Source: Streptomyces sp. NRRL WC-3618
Lineage (GTDB): Bacteria > Actinomycetota > Actinomycetes > Streptomycetales > Streptomycetaceae
NCBI RefSeq assembly: GCF_001280005.1
Contig: NZ_LGDW01000449.1
Span: forward strand, 1-49,588
Length of the DNA stretch: 49,588 nt
Direction: 5' to 3'
Position 1 is the stretch's first letter. Each line of letters starts with the position of its first letter. The notes under the pieces are model-generated. The model saw nothing but the letters and a program-made list of their open reading frames with translations, did no database searches and had not been told where the DNA came from. Position numbers and translations under genes: made by a program. Below are positions 17,822-26,064 of the stretch, in pieces.

Positions 17822-18260
17822 CGTTGATCTCCGTTTCTCAAGGGCAAGGCAAATAACCGAAGATGCCGCTGCCCGAATGATCTGAAGGGGGTGGAAACTT
17901 CGGCGAGGGCGGGGGGAATGCACCTCTGCCTGACGGTGGATCAGGATTGTGGGCGATAACAGTTGTGAAGCTCAGAAGGAGGCTGTGGTACGGGACTTCA
18001 GGGCGAGCCGGGCATATCTGGAGGTCAGGTGGTCGCCAGTATGGCTCCGGCGTGAAGTTGCGTCAACGTTTCCGGCGTGAGTCGTATGCGAGCGCTAACA
18101 ACTCGTCAAGCGCGGACCAATAGGTCGTCAAATTTCCGCGCCGAAAAGGGGTGTGGGGAAATTCGGTCGAGATGTCGAACGGGTTGTGGTCGACATGCCG
18201 AACCGAATGAATTGCTCGATATTCCGAACGAGCAGGGGAGCGGGTGGTCGACAAGTTCTG
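17822..18260. other. Long promoter region of the arabinofuranosidase gene
   Basis: About 440 bases without a convincing gene, somewhat richer in A/T than the flanks. It should hold the arabinofuranosidase promoter (minus strand) and the 3' end of the DinB-like gene. The only distinct element seen is the LacI-type box at 18087-18100. No terminator hairpin with a U-run was found for the DinB-like gene. Confidence 0.6.
18087..18100. promoter_or_regulatory. LacI-family-type operator (TGCGAGCGCTAACA)
   Basis: A 14-bp site with the palindromic core AGCGCT and outer TG..CA, matching the TGnnAGCGCTnnCA pattern of actinobacterial LacI-family operators (for example the CebR box). It lies about 266 bases upstream of the arabinofuranosidase start. 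Assignment is by pattern only; the cognate regulator is not in this window unless it is MalR, whose sites look different. Confidence 0.45.
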
Positions 18261-18872
18261 TCAGGGCCTCTGAGTCTTGGCCGGCGCGGCCGATCTGGCG
18301 GCCTGTTCGATCTTCGCGCGGTAGGCCGCACGGGCTTCCTCGTCGATCTGCTGCTCGTGTTCGGCGCGCACCCCGGTCCGGCCGTCGAGGCCCTCGCGCA
18401 GGATGTCGGCGTGCCCGGCATGCCGGATGGACTCGCCGAGGACATGGACCATGATGGCGAACAGGTTCGTGTTGGGATACGGCTCCGGCCACCACGGCAC
18501 GTGGCCGGGGGCGTCGAGGGGAAGCTCGTTGATCGTCGCGTCCGAGTGTTCCCATGTGCGCCGGTAGAACCCGATGATCTGATCGCGGGTCTCGTCCTCG
18601 GCTGCCCACAGATCGCTGCCGTCGGAGTCCTGCCACCGGGGCAGCGGTTCCGGGGAAGGTCGGTCGAAGACCTCGCCGAAGTACCTGGCCTCGACGGTGG
18701 CCACGTGTTTGACCAGGCCGAGGAGGTTGGTCCCGGTCGCTGTCAACGGCCGACGGGCGTCGTAATCGGACAAGCCGTCGAGCTTCCAGAGCAGCGCCTG
18801 GCGGTCCCGCCGCAGTCTCCCGTGCAGGTTGTCTTTCGCGAATTCGTCGATCATGCGGAATGAGCCTGCCAT
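18261..18872 (-). CDS. DinB-like (DUF664) putative thiol-dependent transferase
   Basis: A 203-residue protein with the four-helix DinB/DUF664 fold. The characteristic segments are LVKHVATVEARYFGE around residue 60 and MVHVLGESIRHAGHADILREGLDG in the C-terminal half. Their histidines form the likely metal site. Actinobacterial members are often annotated as mycothiol-dependent or metal-dependent hydrolase-like enzymes, but most are uncharacterised. The ATG at 18872 was chosen over an upstream extension (to 19031) that overlaps the nadE 3' end and looks non-coding; ATG 18854 is an alternative. It follows nadE on the same strand with a 136-base gap. No partner genes suggest a substrate. Confidence 0.75.
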   Translation of the reverse strand: MAGSFRMIDEFAKDNLHGRLRRDRQALLWKLDGLSDYDARRPLTATGTNLLGLVKHVATVEARYFGEVFDRPSPEPLPRWQDSDGSDLWAAEDETRDQIIGFYRRTWEHSDATINELPLDAPGHVPWWPEPYPNTNLFAIMVHVLGESIRHAGHADILREGLDGRTGVRAEHEQQIDEEARAAYRAKIEQAARSAAPAKTQRP

Positions 18873-19008
18873 GGGCTGCTCGTGGTCCTCAAGATCGCGT
18901 ACGTGGTCCGCAACGACTGGCAGAGCCGAGGTCTGCTCGCCAGTCAGGGAGGCGGGGAAGATCCGCCCCCCTGTAGCGCGGGCGTGACCGTCGCGCCCGG
19001 CGCAGCCC

Positions 19009-20763
19009 CTACACCGACTCCCGCCACCCATTCGTGATAGGCAGCCGCCGGTCCTTCCCGAAGCCCTTCGCCGAGATCTTCGTGCCCGGCGGGTACTGGC
19101 GCCGCTTGTACTCCGCCGTGTCCACCATCCGCAGCACCCGAGTCACCAACTCCGCGTCGTACCCGGCCGCCACGATCGCGTCGGCACCCGAGTCGCGGTC
19201 CACGTAGAGCTCCAGGATCCCGTCCAGTACCGGATAGTCCGGGAGGGAATCCGTGTCGATCTGCCCCGGGCGCAGCTCCGCGCTCGGCGGCTTCGTGATC
19301 GAGTTCTCCGGGATCGGCGGAGTCTGCCCCCGTTCCACGGCCGCGCGGTTGCGCCACTCGGCGAGGCGGAAGATCGACGTCTTGTACACGTCCTTGATCG
19401 GGCCGTACGCGCCCACCGAGTCGCCGTACAGAGTCGAGTAACCCACCGCCAGTTCCGACTTGTTGCCCGGCGCCAGCACGATGTGCCCCTCCTCGTTGGA
19501 GATCGCCATCAGCATCGTGCCTCGCAGGCGGGACTGGAGGTTCTCCTCGGCCAGGCCGGTGAGGCCCAGCGAGCCCATGTACGCGTCGAACATCGGCTCG
19601 ATCGACACCGTACGGAAGTTGAGGCCCGTGCGCCGGGCCAGTTCCTCCGCGTCGCCGATCGAGTGGTCGGAGGAGTACTTCGACGGCATCGCCACGCCGT
19701 ACACGTTCTCCGCGCCCACCGCGTCGCACGCGAGCGCCGCGACCAGCGCCGAGTCGATGCCGCCGGACAGGCCGATCAGCACCGACCTGAAGCCGTTCTT
19801 CGTGGCGTACGCGCGCAGGCCCACCACCAGCGCCGAGTACATCTCCTCGTCGTCGTCCAGACGCTCCGCGTACGCGCCCGTCAGCTCGGGCTCGTACGCC
19901 GGAAGCGCTTCCTCGGACAGGACCACGCGGTCGATGCGCAGGCCGTCGTCGACCACGCCCGTCGGGGCGTCGGCCAGGGCGGCCGGCAGCTCCAGGTCCA
20001 GGACCACGCAGCCCTCGGTGAACTGCGGGGCCCGTGCGATCACCTCGCCGTCCTTGTCGACGACGATCGAGTCCCCGTCGAACACCAGCTCGTCCTGGCC
20101 TCCGACCATCGCCAGGTAGGCGGTCGTGCAGCCCGCCTCCTGGGCGCGCTTGCGGACCAGTTCCAGCCGGGTGTCGTCCTTGTCGCGCTCGTACGGGGAG
20201 GCGTTGATCGAGAGCAGCAGGCCCGCCCTCGCGGAGCGCGCCGCCGGGACCCGGCCGCCGTCCTGCCAGAGGTCCTCGCAGATCGCGAGCGCCACGTCGA
20301 CGCCGTGCACGCGCAGTACGGGCATGGTGTCGCCCGGCACGAAGTAGCGGAACTCGTCGAAGACGCCGTAGTTCGGGAGGTGGTGCTTGGCGTACGTCAG
20401 GAGCACCTCGCCGCCGTACAGGACCGCGCCCGCGTTGCGCGGGGAGCCGGCCGGGCGGCCGAACTTCGGCAGGTCGGTCTCGGACCGGTCGAGGTAGCCG
20501 AGGACCACCGGCAGCTCGCCGAAGCCCTCGTCGGCGAGGCGCGCGGCGAGAGAGCGCAGGGCCGCGCGGGACGCCTCCACGAAGGAGGAGCGCAGGGCGA
20601 GGTCCTCGACGGGATACCCGGTCAGCACCATCTCCGGGAACGCCACCAGGTGCGCTCCCTGCTCGGCGGAGTGCCGGGTCCAGCGGAGGACCGAGTCGGC
20701 GTTCGTGGCGAGGTCGCCGACGCGCGAGTCGATCTGGTTCAGGGCGAGACGTAGTTGAGGCAC
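19009..20763 (-). CDS. nadE: Glutamine-dependent NAD+ synthetase
   Basis: A 584-residue two-domain enzyme that makes NAD+ from deamido-NAD+, ATP and glutamine. The N-terminal nitrilase-like glutaminase domain has a Glu-Lys-Cys triad at E44 (AFPEMV), K126 (LLTYAKHHLPN) and C162 (LAICEDLW). The C-terminal synthetase domain has the pyrophosphatase P-loop LIGLSGGIDSA and the downstream motifs MPSKYSS and PGNKSELAVGY. The start is the GTG at 20763, giving the conserved PQLRLALNQID beginning; the frame is open for 53 further codons upstream but that part has no similarity. Housekeeping gene, also found near glnA2 and glnE in S. coelicolor (recalled). Confidence 0.96.
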   Translation of the reverse strand: MPQLRLALNQIDSRVGDLATNADSVLRWTRHSAEQGAHLVAFPEMVLTGYPVEDLALRSSFVEASRAALRSLAARLADEGFGELPVVLGYLDRSETDLPKFGRPAGSPRNAGAVLYGGEVLLTYAKHHLPNYGVFDEFRYFVPGDTMPVLRVHGVDVALAICEDLWQDGGRVPAARSARAGLLLSINASPYERDKDDTRLELVRKRAQEAGCTTAYLAMVGGQDELVFDGDSIVVDKDGEVIARAPQFTEGCVVLDLELPAALADAPTGVVDDGLRIDRVVLSEEALPAYEPELTGAYAERLDDDEEMYSALVVGLRAYATKNGFRSVLIGLSGGIDSALVAALACDAVGAENVYGVAMPSKYSSDHSIGDAEELARRTGLNFRTVSIEPMFDAYMGSLGLTGLAEENLQSRLRGTMLMAISNEEGHIVLAPGNKSELAVGYSTLYGDSVGAYGPIKDVYKTSIFRLAEWRNRAAVERGQTPPIPENSITKPPSAELRPGQIDTDSLPDYPVLDGILELYVDRDSGADAIVAAGYDAELVTRVLRMVDTAEYKRRQYPPGTKISAKGFGKDRRLPITNGWRESV

Positions 20764-20976
20764 GCCGCCAAGTGTAATCGTCAATGCGACGCGATGGGGT
20801 GGGGTGGGGTGTGGGCCGCCCCACGCCGGCCCGGGGAATCGAGTGGTGATTTTCCGGTCACATGACACAAGTCGGGCTCGTCGTAAGGCGCTTGGGGTTA
20901 TCTCTCCGCGAAGGTATGGCAATGGGATTTTGAAGTGCGTTGCCCGGATGTGATGGCTGCGTCTTCAATGAGGGAT

Positions 20977-21393
20977 ATGGCGTACAACAGGGCACAGGTG
21001 GACCGTGCGGGCCGCAGGTCGGACTGGGGATGGTTCCTGGCGTGGCTCGCGGTGGGCGTGTGCGTGGCCGCCGGACTCGCGGCCATCCTGTCGGTGGGGC
21101 TGGTCTTCCTCGTCCTGGCCGCCGGGGCCGCGGGGCTCCTGCTGTGGAAGGGGCCGCGGAACGCCGTCGTCGGGGCTCTCACCGGTCTGGCGCTGCCACT
21201 TTTCTATCTCGCCTACCTGAACCGGGGTGGCCCGGGAACAGTCTGCCGTTCGTCGTCGGGCGGGCAGACCTGCACCGACGAGTACACCCCCCTGCCGTTC
21301 CTCATCGGCGGCGCGCTCGTGTTCTTCGCGGGTTTCGTGATCTTCCTCATGATCGAGCGAAGGGGTCGAGGAGCCCGTCCGCCCCGCGTGTAG
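20977..21393 (+). CDS. Small membrane protein with four predicted helices
   Basis: A 138-residue integral membrane protein. The hydrophobic segments are about residues 20-37, 38-55, 60-80 and 104-124. A short non-membrane loop contains CRSSSGGQTC, whose two cysteines could form an extracellular disulfide. The C-terminus is Arg-rich (ERRGRGARPP), suggesting a cytoplasmic tail. ATG 20977 was chosen because AGGG lies four to seven bases before it; ATG 20968 and 20935 are alternatives. No family is recognised; similar small membrane proteins are common in Streptomyces. It converges on the lipoprotein gene across a strong shared terminator. Confidence 0.7.
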   Translation: MAYNRAQVDRAGRRSDWGWFLAWLAVGVCVAAGLAAILSVGLVFLVLAAGAAGLLLWKGPRNAVVGALTGLALPLFYLAYLNRGGPGTVCRSSSGGQTCTDEYTPLPFLIGGALVFFAGFVIFLMIERRGRGARPPRV

Positions 21394-21416
21394 CCAAGCC
21401 TTGGCCCGTTGTACTC

Positions 21417-21454
21417 CTGATTTCCGGACCGCGCTCATGCGGTCCGGAAATCAG
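21417..21454. terminator. Strong bidirectional terminator
   Basis: A perfect 16-bp stem (CTGATTTCCGGACCGC and complement) with a six-base loop lies between two convergent genes. A T-rich stretch (TTATTTTCTTTC) follows on the plus strand, fitting an intrinsic terminator for the membrane gene. The stem can also serve the minus-strand lipoprotein gene. Confidence 0.85.
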
Positions 21455-21472
21455 CAGCAGTTATTTTCTTTC

Positions 21473-22033
21473 TTACTTCGGGGTGGAACCAGGGTGTGCG
21501 GCTTTGTCAAACCCAGGGAAGCATACGTACCACTTTCCTGAGGTCTTGCACACGGACACATTGAAAGCCGGATCGGTGCTGTTCGGCTTTTTGTTCTCCA
21601 CGCATTTCTCGTTCTGGTGGGGGCTTACTGTTGCCCCTTTCGGCACCGTTCCGGAGCTGCACATCCTCCCGGTGAGGACCACCGTCCCGGAGGTTGATTT
21701 CGTGTGCACCGCCCCGATGCCCAACCCGTCGGCCCGGACGGAGGACTGGGACATGCCGGCGAACAGAACCTTGAGAATTCCCCGGTCCGTCGGGCGTACG
21801 AAGGTCGCCGCCTGGTCGAAGTGTCCCGAGAAGAGGGCCGTCGAGTATGCCTGTGCCACCGGTCCCGGGGACGTGGCCGTCATGCCGGTGGCCGGCCCGG
21901 AGGGGTCAGGGGTGGCGGACGTCCCGGGCGAGCTGCACCCGGTTGCCGCGAGGACGAGGACGGCTGAGGCGACGCTCCAGGTGCCGACGCGCCTGCGACG
22001 CGGTGTGCGGGACGAGCCGGTTGTCGGGCGCAT
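21473..22033 (-). CDS. Putative lipoprotein of unknown function
   Basis: A 186-residue exported lipoprotein. An Arg-rich N-terminus and hydrophobic segment lead to the lipobox LAATGC, with the acylated Cys near residue 33, followed by a Ser/Pro/Thr linker. The mature domain begins with an SNTF2-like helix pattern (VAQAYSTALFSGHFDQAATFV) and ends in a strand-rich region with paired cysteines (CSSG, EKC, VCKTSGKWYVC). This layout recalls DUF4878- or NTF2-like secreted proteins, but I cannot assign it. It starts three bases after the stop of the secreted-protein gene, so the two form an operon. Local GC appears lower than in the surrounding housekeeping genes. Confidence 0.75.
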   Translation of the reverse strand: MRPTTGSSRTPRRRRVGTWSVASAVLVLAATGCSSPGTSATPDPSGPATGMTATSPGPVAQAYSTALFSGHFDQAATFVRPTDRGILKVLFAGMSQSSVRADGLGIGAVHTKSTSGTVVLTGRMCSSGTVPKGATVSPHQNEKCVENKKPNSTDPAFNVSVCKTSGKWYVCFPGFDKAAHPGSTPK

Positions 22034-22036
22034 GGG

Positions 22037-23083
22037 TCAGGACGTCCATCCGAAGCCGTTGGAGGTGCGGTGGTGCACCAGGTTCGAGCAGCCGCCCGCC
22101 TTGCTGTCGCTCCACGTGGACTTGTAGCTGCCGTTGCGGTAGCCGTTGATGTGCACGTTGTGCTTGAACACGGCCGTGGCGGTGCTGAAGCCGCAGGCGG
22201 CATAGCCGGACGGGCCGAATATCCCGATCACGTACTGCTCGAAGTCGTTGTTCCTGAAGGTCTCGGAGCCGCCGGTACCCCAACCGCCGCTCACGGTGCC
22301 GATCCTCGGGGTGGGCGTGCCGGAGGTGGACCATCCGTCGTACTTGAACTTGTAGGCGTTGTTGCGGGCGTTGAGGCTGCCGCCGGCACCGTACAGAGGC
22401 CAGCGAAGATTGCTGGTCAGCGAAGTGATGGTGATGTTGACGGGATCGATCCAGGCCGTCTTGGTGTGCGCGTTGCTGTAGGAGGCGCTGTCCGGGGTCG
22501 CCGCCCCCGACTGGGCCGCCCCGGTGTTGTTGTAGGGCTGCGCCACCGGGCTGACGGCCGCGCTCGCGTCTCCGCTGAAGGTGGACGCCTGAGGCGTCTC
22601 CGCCACGTCGTTGGTGTCCGTGGGAGAGGTCAGCGAGGCTTCGTCGGCAGCGGAGATGGAGCCGGTGAGGACCCGCTCCTGACAGGTGGACGGGTTGTAG
22701 CCGAGCTCCTGCTGGTAGACGGGGGAGCTCGACGAACCGGTGAAGTCGTAGTCGAACTGGCAGGTGCCGTCGCTCTGCACGGTGCCGTTGATCGTGGTGA
22801 CGGTGCCCGTCACGCCCAACCGGGACGTCTCCGAGTCCGAGTAGGTGATCCACCCGTCGCTTCCCATGCTCACCCCGGAAACGCCCGTCGACGAGGGGCT
22901 CGGCGAAGGCGAGGCGGCCGGGGTGGGCGTCGGGCTCGGACCGCCGCAACCGGGGCTCACGGTGTCGTGCGTGGCCGCGGTGCATGCCGCCTGCGCATTT
23001 CCGATGGTGCTGCCAGAAATGGTGAGCGTGGCGATAGGCAAGGTGAATGCGAACATGGCGGCGCGCGATCTCAGTCGTGTCAC
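22037..23083 (-). CDS. Secreted protein of unknown function
   Basis: A 348-residue exported protein starting at GTG 23083, preceded by AAAAGGA six bases away. It has a signal peptide of about 32 residues ending GNAQA, then a short Cys-containing stretch (ACTAATHDTVSPGCG). A Pro/Ser/Thr linker and a globular domain of about 270 residues follow. The globular part is rich in Ser, Thr, Gly, Asn and aromatic residues with predicted beta strands and paired cysteines (TCQFDYDF, STCQER, AACGF, GGCSNL), typical of extracellular beta-sandwich proteins. I recognise no catalytic motif. It is the first gene of a two-gene operon with the lipoprotein. A lectin, adhesin or enzyme inhibitor role is possible but unsupported. 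Confidence 0.75.
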   Translation of the reverse strand: MTRLRSRAAMFAFTLPIATLTISGSTIGNAQAACTAATHDTVSPGCGGPSPTPTPAASPSPSPSSTGVSGVSMGSDGWITYSDSETSRLGVTGTVTTINGTVQSDGTCQFDYDFTGSSSSPVYQQELGYNPSTCQERVLTGSISAADEASLTSPTDTNDVAETPQASTFSGDASAAVSPVAQPYNNTGAAQSGAATPDSASYSNAHTKTAWIDPVNITITSLTSNLRWPLYGAGGSLNARNNAYKFKYDGWSTSGTPTPRIGTVSGGWGTGGSETFRNNDFEQYVIGIFGPSGYAACGFSTATAVFKHNVHINGYRNGSYKSTWSDSKAGGCSNLVHHRTSNGFGWTS

Positions 23084-23125
23084 TTGATTCCTTTTTCGGT
23101 TTCCTGGGAGAAGGATTTCAGTGAA

Positions 23126-23155
23126 ACGGTACGTTTGATCAACTGTGAAGATCAA
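23126..23155 (-). promoter_or_regulatory. Candidate promoter of the secreted-protein/lipoprotein operon
   Basis: On the minus strand a -35 TTGATC (23155-23150) and a -10 TACCGT (23131-23126) are separated by 18 bases, placing the transcript start about 36 bases before the GTG start. A second GATCAA copy (23137-23142) repeats the -35 sequence inside the spacer, possibly a regulator half-site. Confidence 0.45.
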
Positions 23156-23243
23156 GTTCGCATACCTTGAATATGGTAAAAAGGACTTCACGTTCTCTTG
23201 CGGATTACTTACCCGCCCCGACTTCGGACCACGAAAAAGCCCA

Positions 23244-23268
23244 CCCCCGGACGTTGACGGTCCGGGGG
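23244..23268 (-). terminator. Intrinsic terminator of the S53 peptidase gene
   Basis: A perfect 9-bp stem (CCCCCGGAC / GTCCGGGGG) with a seven-base loop lies 22 bases past the peptidase stop and is followed on the minus strand by GTGGGCTTTTTCG. Confidence 0.85.
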
Positions 23269-23290
23269 CGGGCGGGAGCGCGTCGCTGAC

Positions 23291-25231
23291 TCAGCGACGC
23301 CGGTACGACTCGATATAGCCACTCTTGGGACTGCCCACGCCGGTGACGTCGTCGTAGCCCCGGACCGCGGACAGTGAGCTGTCCTTGCCGAGGCTGCGCA
23401 CCGAGGTGGTCAGGCCCTCGGCGGCGTCGAAGCCGTTGACGAAGTCGACGCGGGCCACGGCCAGGTCGGAGCCGGTCGGGTGGTCGGTGACGTCGTGGTA
23501 GGCCTCCGAGAGGCACTTGGCGTAGATCGCCGGGTTGGCGAAGCCGATCGGCGTGCCGCCGCGCGCCTCCTGGGCCAGCGCCTGGACAGCCGCGATGACC
23601 GGCGCGGCCAGTGAGGTGCCGCCGATGCGGTACTCGCTGTACTGCAACGATCCGTCCGGGAAGGTCTGCGTCTGGCCGACCTTGAAGCCGGTGTTCGGGT
23701 CGGCGATCGCCGCGATGTCGGGGACGACACGGTTGCCGGCCGCGCTGTTGGCCGTGGCCAGCGACTTCGGGACGACAGCCCGCTGGTAGAACGGCTCGGC
23801 GACCGTCGCGCTGGTGCCGCCGCCCGCACCCGAGTTGAAGGTGCCCGGGAAGTTCGTCCAGCTCTTGCCGTCGGCCGCCAGCGTGGCCTTCTGGGTGCCC
23901 CAGCCGGTCTCCCACAGGTACTTGTCGTTCTTGCCCACCGCCAGCGAGGTACCGCCGACCGCGGTCACCCACGCCGAGTTGGCCGGGCTGTCGACCTGCT
24001 TCTTTCCGGTGTTGGCGACCTCGTCGCCGTCGTCGCCGGAGGAGAAGTAGTAGCCGATGCCCTGGACCGCGCCGAGCTTGAACACCTGGTCGTAGGCGGC
24101 CGCGAGAGCGGGCGTCTGCGTGGCCTCGGTGCCGCCCCACGAGTTGGAGACGATGTCGGCGAGGTGGTTGTCGACGACCTTGCTCAGCGCGTCGAGCAGG
24201 TCGTCGTCGTTGCAGGACGTGGAGCCGACATACGTGATGTCGGCGCCCGGCGCGACCGCGTGCACGGCCTCGACGTCGAGGGTCTCCTCGCCGTACCAGC
24301 CGGCGGCGCCGCAGTCCTCGGTGTGCGTGTAGTTCTTCGGCAGGACCTGCTTGAACTGGCCGCTGCGGTAGGCGGCGTCGCCGTGCTTGGCCGCGTAGGT
24401 GGCGGCGTCACCGGCGATGTACGGCGAGGCGTAGGCGTCGGTGATGGCGACGCGCACCTTCTTGCCGGTCCAGCTGCCCGCGCCGTACGCGGCCCGCAAC
24501 TGCTTGCCGGTGTAGCCCTCGACGGCGTACGGGATCTGGACGCCGTACGCCGTGGGCAGCGTGGCGGCGGTGTTCGAGCCGAAGTACGTGGAGAACGGCC
24601 CCGAGTTGCGGAACACCGCGTCCGGCGCCGGCAGCGTGTCGTCGTGGGTCGCCGTGTGCGGGGCGTTGTCCAGACCCGTGACGGTCAGGACGGCACCGTT
24701 CAGGCTCTCCGGCGCGGACGCGGCCTTCGCGGGCGCCCGGTACGTCCTCGTGCCCTTGGCGTAGTTGTGCAGTTGCGTGCTGAAGGCCTTCTCGGCGGCG
24801 GCCACGTCACCGGTGACCGTGACGTAGTGGGCCGTGACGCCGGTGACCTCGAGGCCCGCCGACTTCAGCCACGCCTTGACGGCGGCGACCTGGGCCGGGG
24901 AGGCCCCGAAACGCCGCTGGACCTGCGCGGCGGTGAGGTACTTGCCGTACGAGGCGGACCTGGGGTCGGAGACCGCGTTCGCGTACGCGGTCAGCCCGGC
25001 CGCGTTCCGGCCGGCCAGGTAGACCCGGGCGGAGACCTTGGAGCTGTCGGACGTGGCTCCCTTGTCCGCCTTGGCGGTGGCCCACGCGGGCCTGGTGCCG
25101 GCGAGCGTGTCCCGGCTCGGGGCGTCCGCGGCATGGGCCGCGGGAATGCCGAGCGCCAGCGCGCCGGCGAGCAGAGGCAGTGTCGCTGCCAGGCTCACAC
25201 CGGCGCGCGCGATGGCGCGAGTGGATCTCAT
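23291..25231 (-). CDS. Secreted S53 (sedolisin/kumamolisin) serine-carboxyl peptidase
   Basis: A 646-residue acid-active extracellular protease. Signal peptide about residues 1-35 (ending AAHAA). A pro-kumamolisin activation domain follows to about residue 200, with SASYGKYLTAAQV. The catalytic domain is next. The Ser-Glu-Asp triad is E315 and D319 in the EETLD segment (four residues apart, as in kumamolisin) and S540 in GGTSLAAP. The oxyanion-hole Asp is likely in YYFSSGDDG. The C-terminal GFDAAEGL...GVGSPK region carries the family's calcium site. It would be autoprocessed after export. It is a single gene with its own terminator. No inhibitor or chaperone is adjacent. Confidence 0.95.
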   Translation of the reverse strand: MRSTRAIARAGVSLAATLPLLAGALALGIPAAHAADAPSRDTLAGTRPAWATAKADKGATSDSSKVSARVYLAGRNAAGLTAYANAVSDPRSASYGKYLTAAQVQRRFGASPAQVAAVKAWLKSAGLEVTGVTAHYVTVTGDVAAAEKAFSTQLHNYAKGTRTYRAPAKAASAPESLNGAVLTVTGLDNAPHTATHDDTLPAPDAVFRNSGPFSTYFGSNTAATLPTAYGVQIPYAVEGYTGKQLRAAYGAGSWTGKKVRVAITDAYASPYIAGDAATYAAKHGDAAYRSGQFKQVLPKNYTHTEDCGAAGWYGEETLDVEAVHAVAPGADITYVGSTSCNDDDLLDALSKVVDNHLADIVSNSWGGTEATQTPALAAAYDQVFKLGAVQGIGYYFSSGDDGDEVANTGKKQVDSPANSAWVTAVGGTSLAVGKNDKYLWETGWGTQKATLAADGKSWTNFPGTFNSGAGGGTSATVAEPFYQRAVVPKSLATANSAAGNRVVPDIAAIADPNTGFKVGQTQTFPDGSLQYSEYRIGGTSLAAPVIAAVQALAQEARGGTPIGFANPAIYAKCLSEAYHDVTDHPTGSDLAVARVDFVNGFDAAEGLTTSVRSLGKDSSLSAVRGYDDVTGVGSPKSGYIESYRRR

Positions 25232-25440
25232 GGAACCCCCTGATGCGGTTCAACGCGAGCAAGACGAGTGATCACTCGCCGTTCGCAACTCTCGCGATGA
25301 ACTGTTCATGCCAGGGGAATCCGAGGGGAATGGGTTTACCAAGAAGCCCCCAAGGGAACGTATGCGCAAGCGATTTGCGGCTTACGTCCGATGAACCCCG
25401 CGCGGCTCGGCCAAGAACCGGCCCTGCCGAGCCGCCGCCC

Positions 25441-26064
25441 CTACGAACTCGCCGTCGCGCCCCGCTCCTTCAGCATCCCCGCCATCAGGGAGATCTCCGA
25501 CTCCTGCGCGTTGACCATGCCCTGCGCGAGCCGCTTCTCCACCCCGACCTCGCACCGCTCCACACACCCCTGCGCCATGTGGACACCGCCCTGGTGGTGC
25601 CTGGTCATCAGCTGGAGATAGAAGACCTCGGCCTGCTTGCCGCTCAGCTTGCCGAGCTTCGTCATCTCGGTGTTGGTGGCCATGCCCGGCATCAGCGCGC
25701 CGTCCTTGCCGTCGGCCATGCCCGCCATGTCCATCCAGCTCATGGGCGCGGCCGAGGACACCTTCGGCAGCTCCCACAGGTCGAGCCAGCCCAGCAGCAT
25801 GCCGCGCTGGTTGGCCTGCGTCTGCGAGATGTCGTACGCGAGCCGCCGGATCTCCTCGTTGCCCGTCCGGTCGCGCACGATGTACGACATCTCGACGGCC
25901 TGCTGATGGTGGACCGCCATGTCCCGGGCGAAGCCCGCGTCCGCAGAGTCGGCGGCGGGCACCGTCGTCCCGTTGTCGTCGCTGTCGGCGAACGCGTAGG
26001 TGATCGCGCCGGTCGCGACGAGCGCCGTCGCGGCGGCAGCGGCGATCCAGGGCGCCCGCCTCAC
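25441..26064 (-). CDS. DUF305 family secreted/membrane-anchored protein
   Basis: A 207-residue protein starting at GTG 26064, overlapping the stop of the upstream DUF3105 gene as GTGA. A short N-terminal hydrophobic segment (about residues 5-24) serves as signal or anchor. Two DUF305 histidine motifs are present: MAVHHQQAVEM near residue 50 and MTRHHQGGVHMA near residue 150, with many methionines between (SWMDMAGMADG, LMPGMATNTEM). His/Met-rich DUF305 proteins are ferritin-like four-helix bundles, and several are linked to copper or metal handling; a metal-binding role here is inferred. Paired cysteines occur in CVERCE. Confidence 0.88.
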   Translation of the reverse strand: MRRAPWIAAAAATALVATGAITYAFADSDDNGTTVPAADSADAGFARDMAVHHQQAVEMSYIVRDRTGNEEIRRLAYDISQTQANQRGMLLGWLDLWELPKVSSAAPMSWMDMAGMADGKDGALMPGMATNTEMTKLGKLSGKQAEVFYLQLMTRHHQGGVHMAQGCVERCEVGVEKRLAQGMVNAQESEISLMAGMLKERGATASS

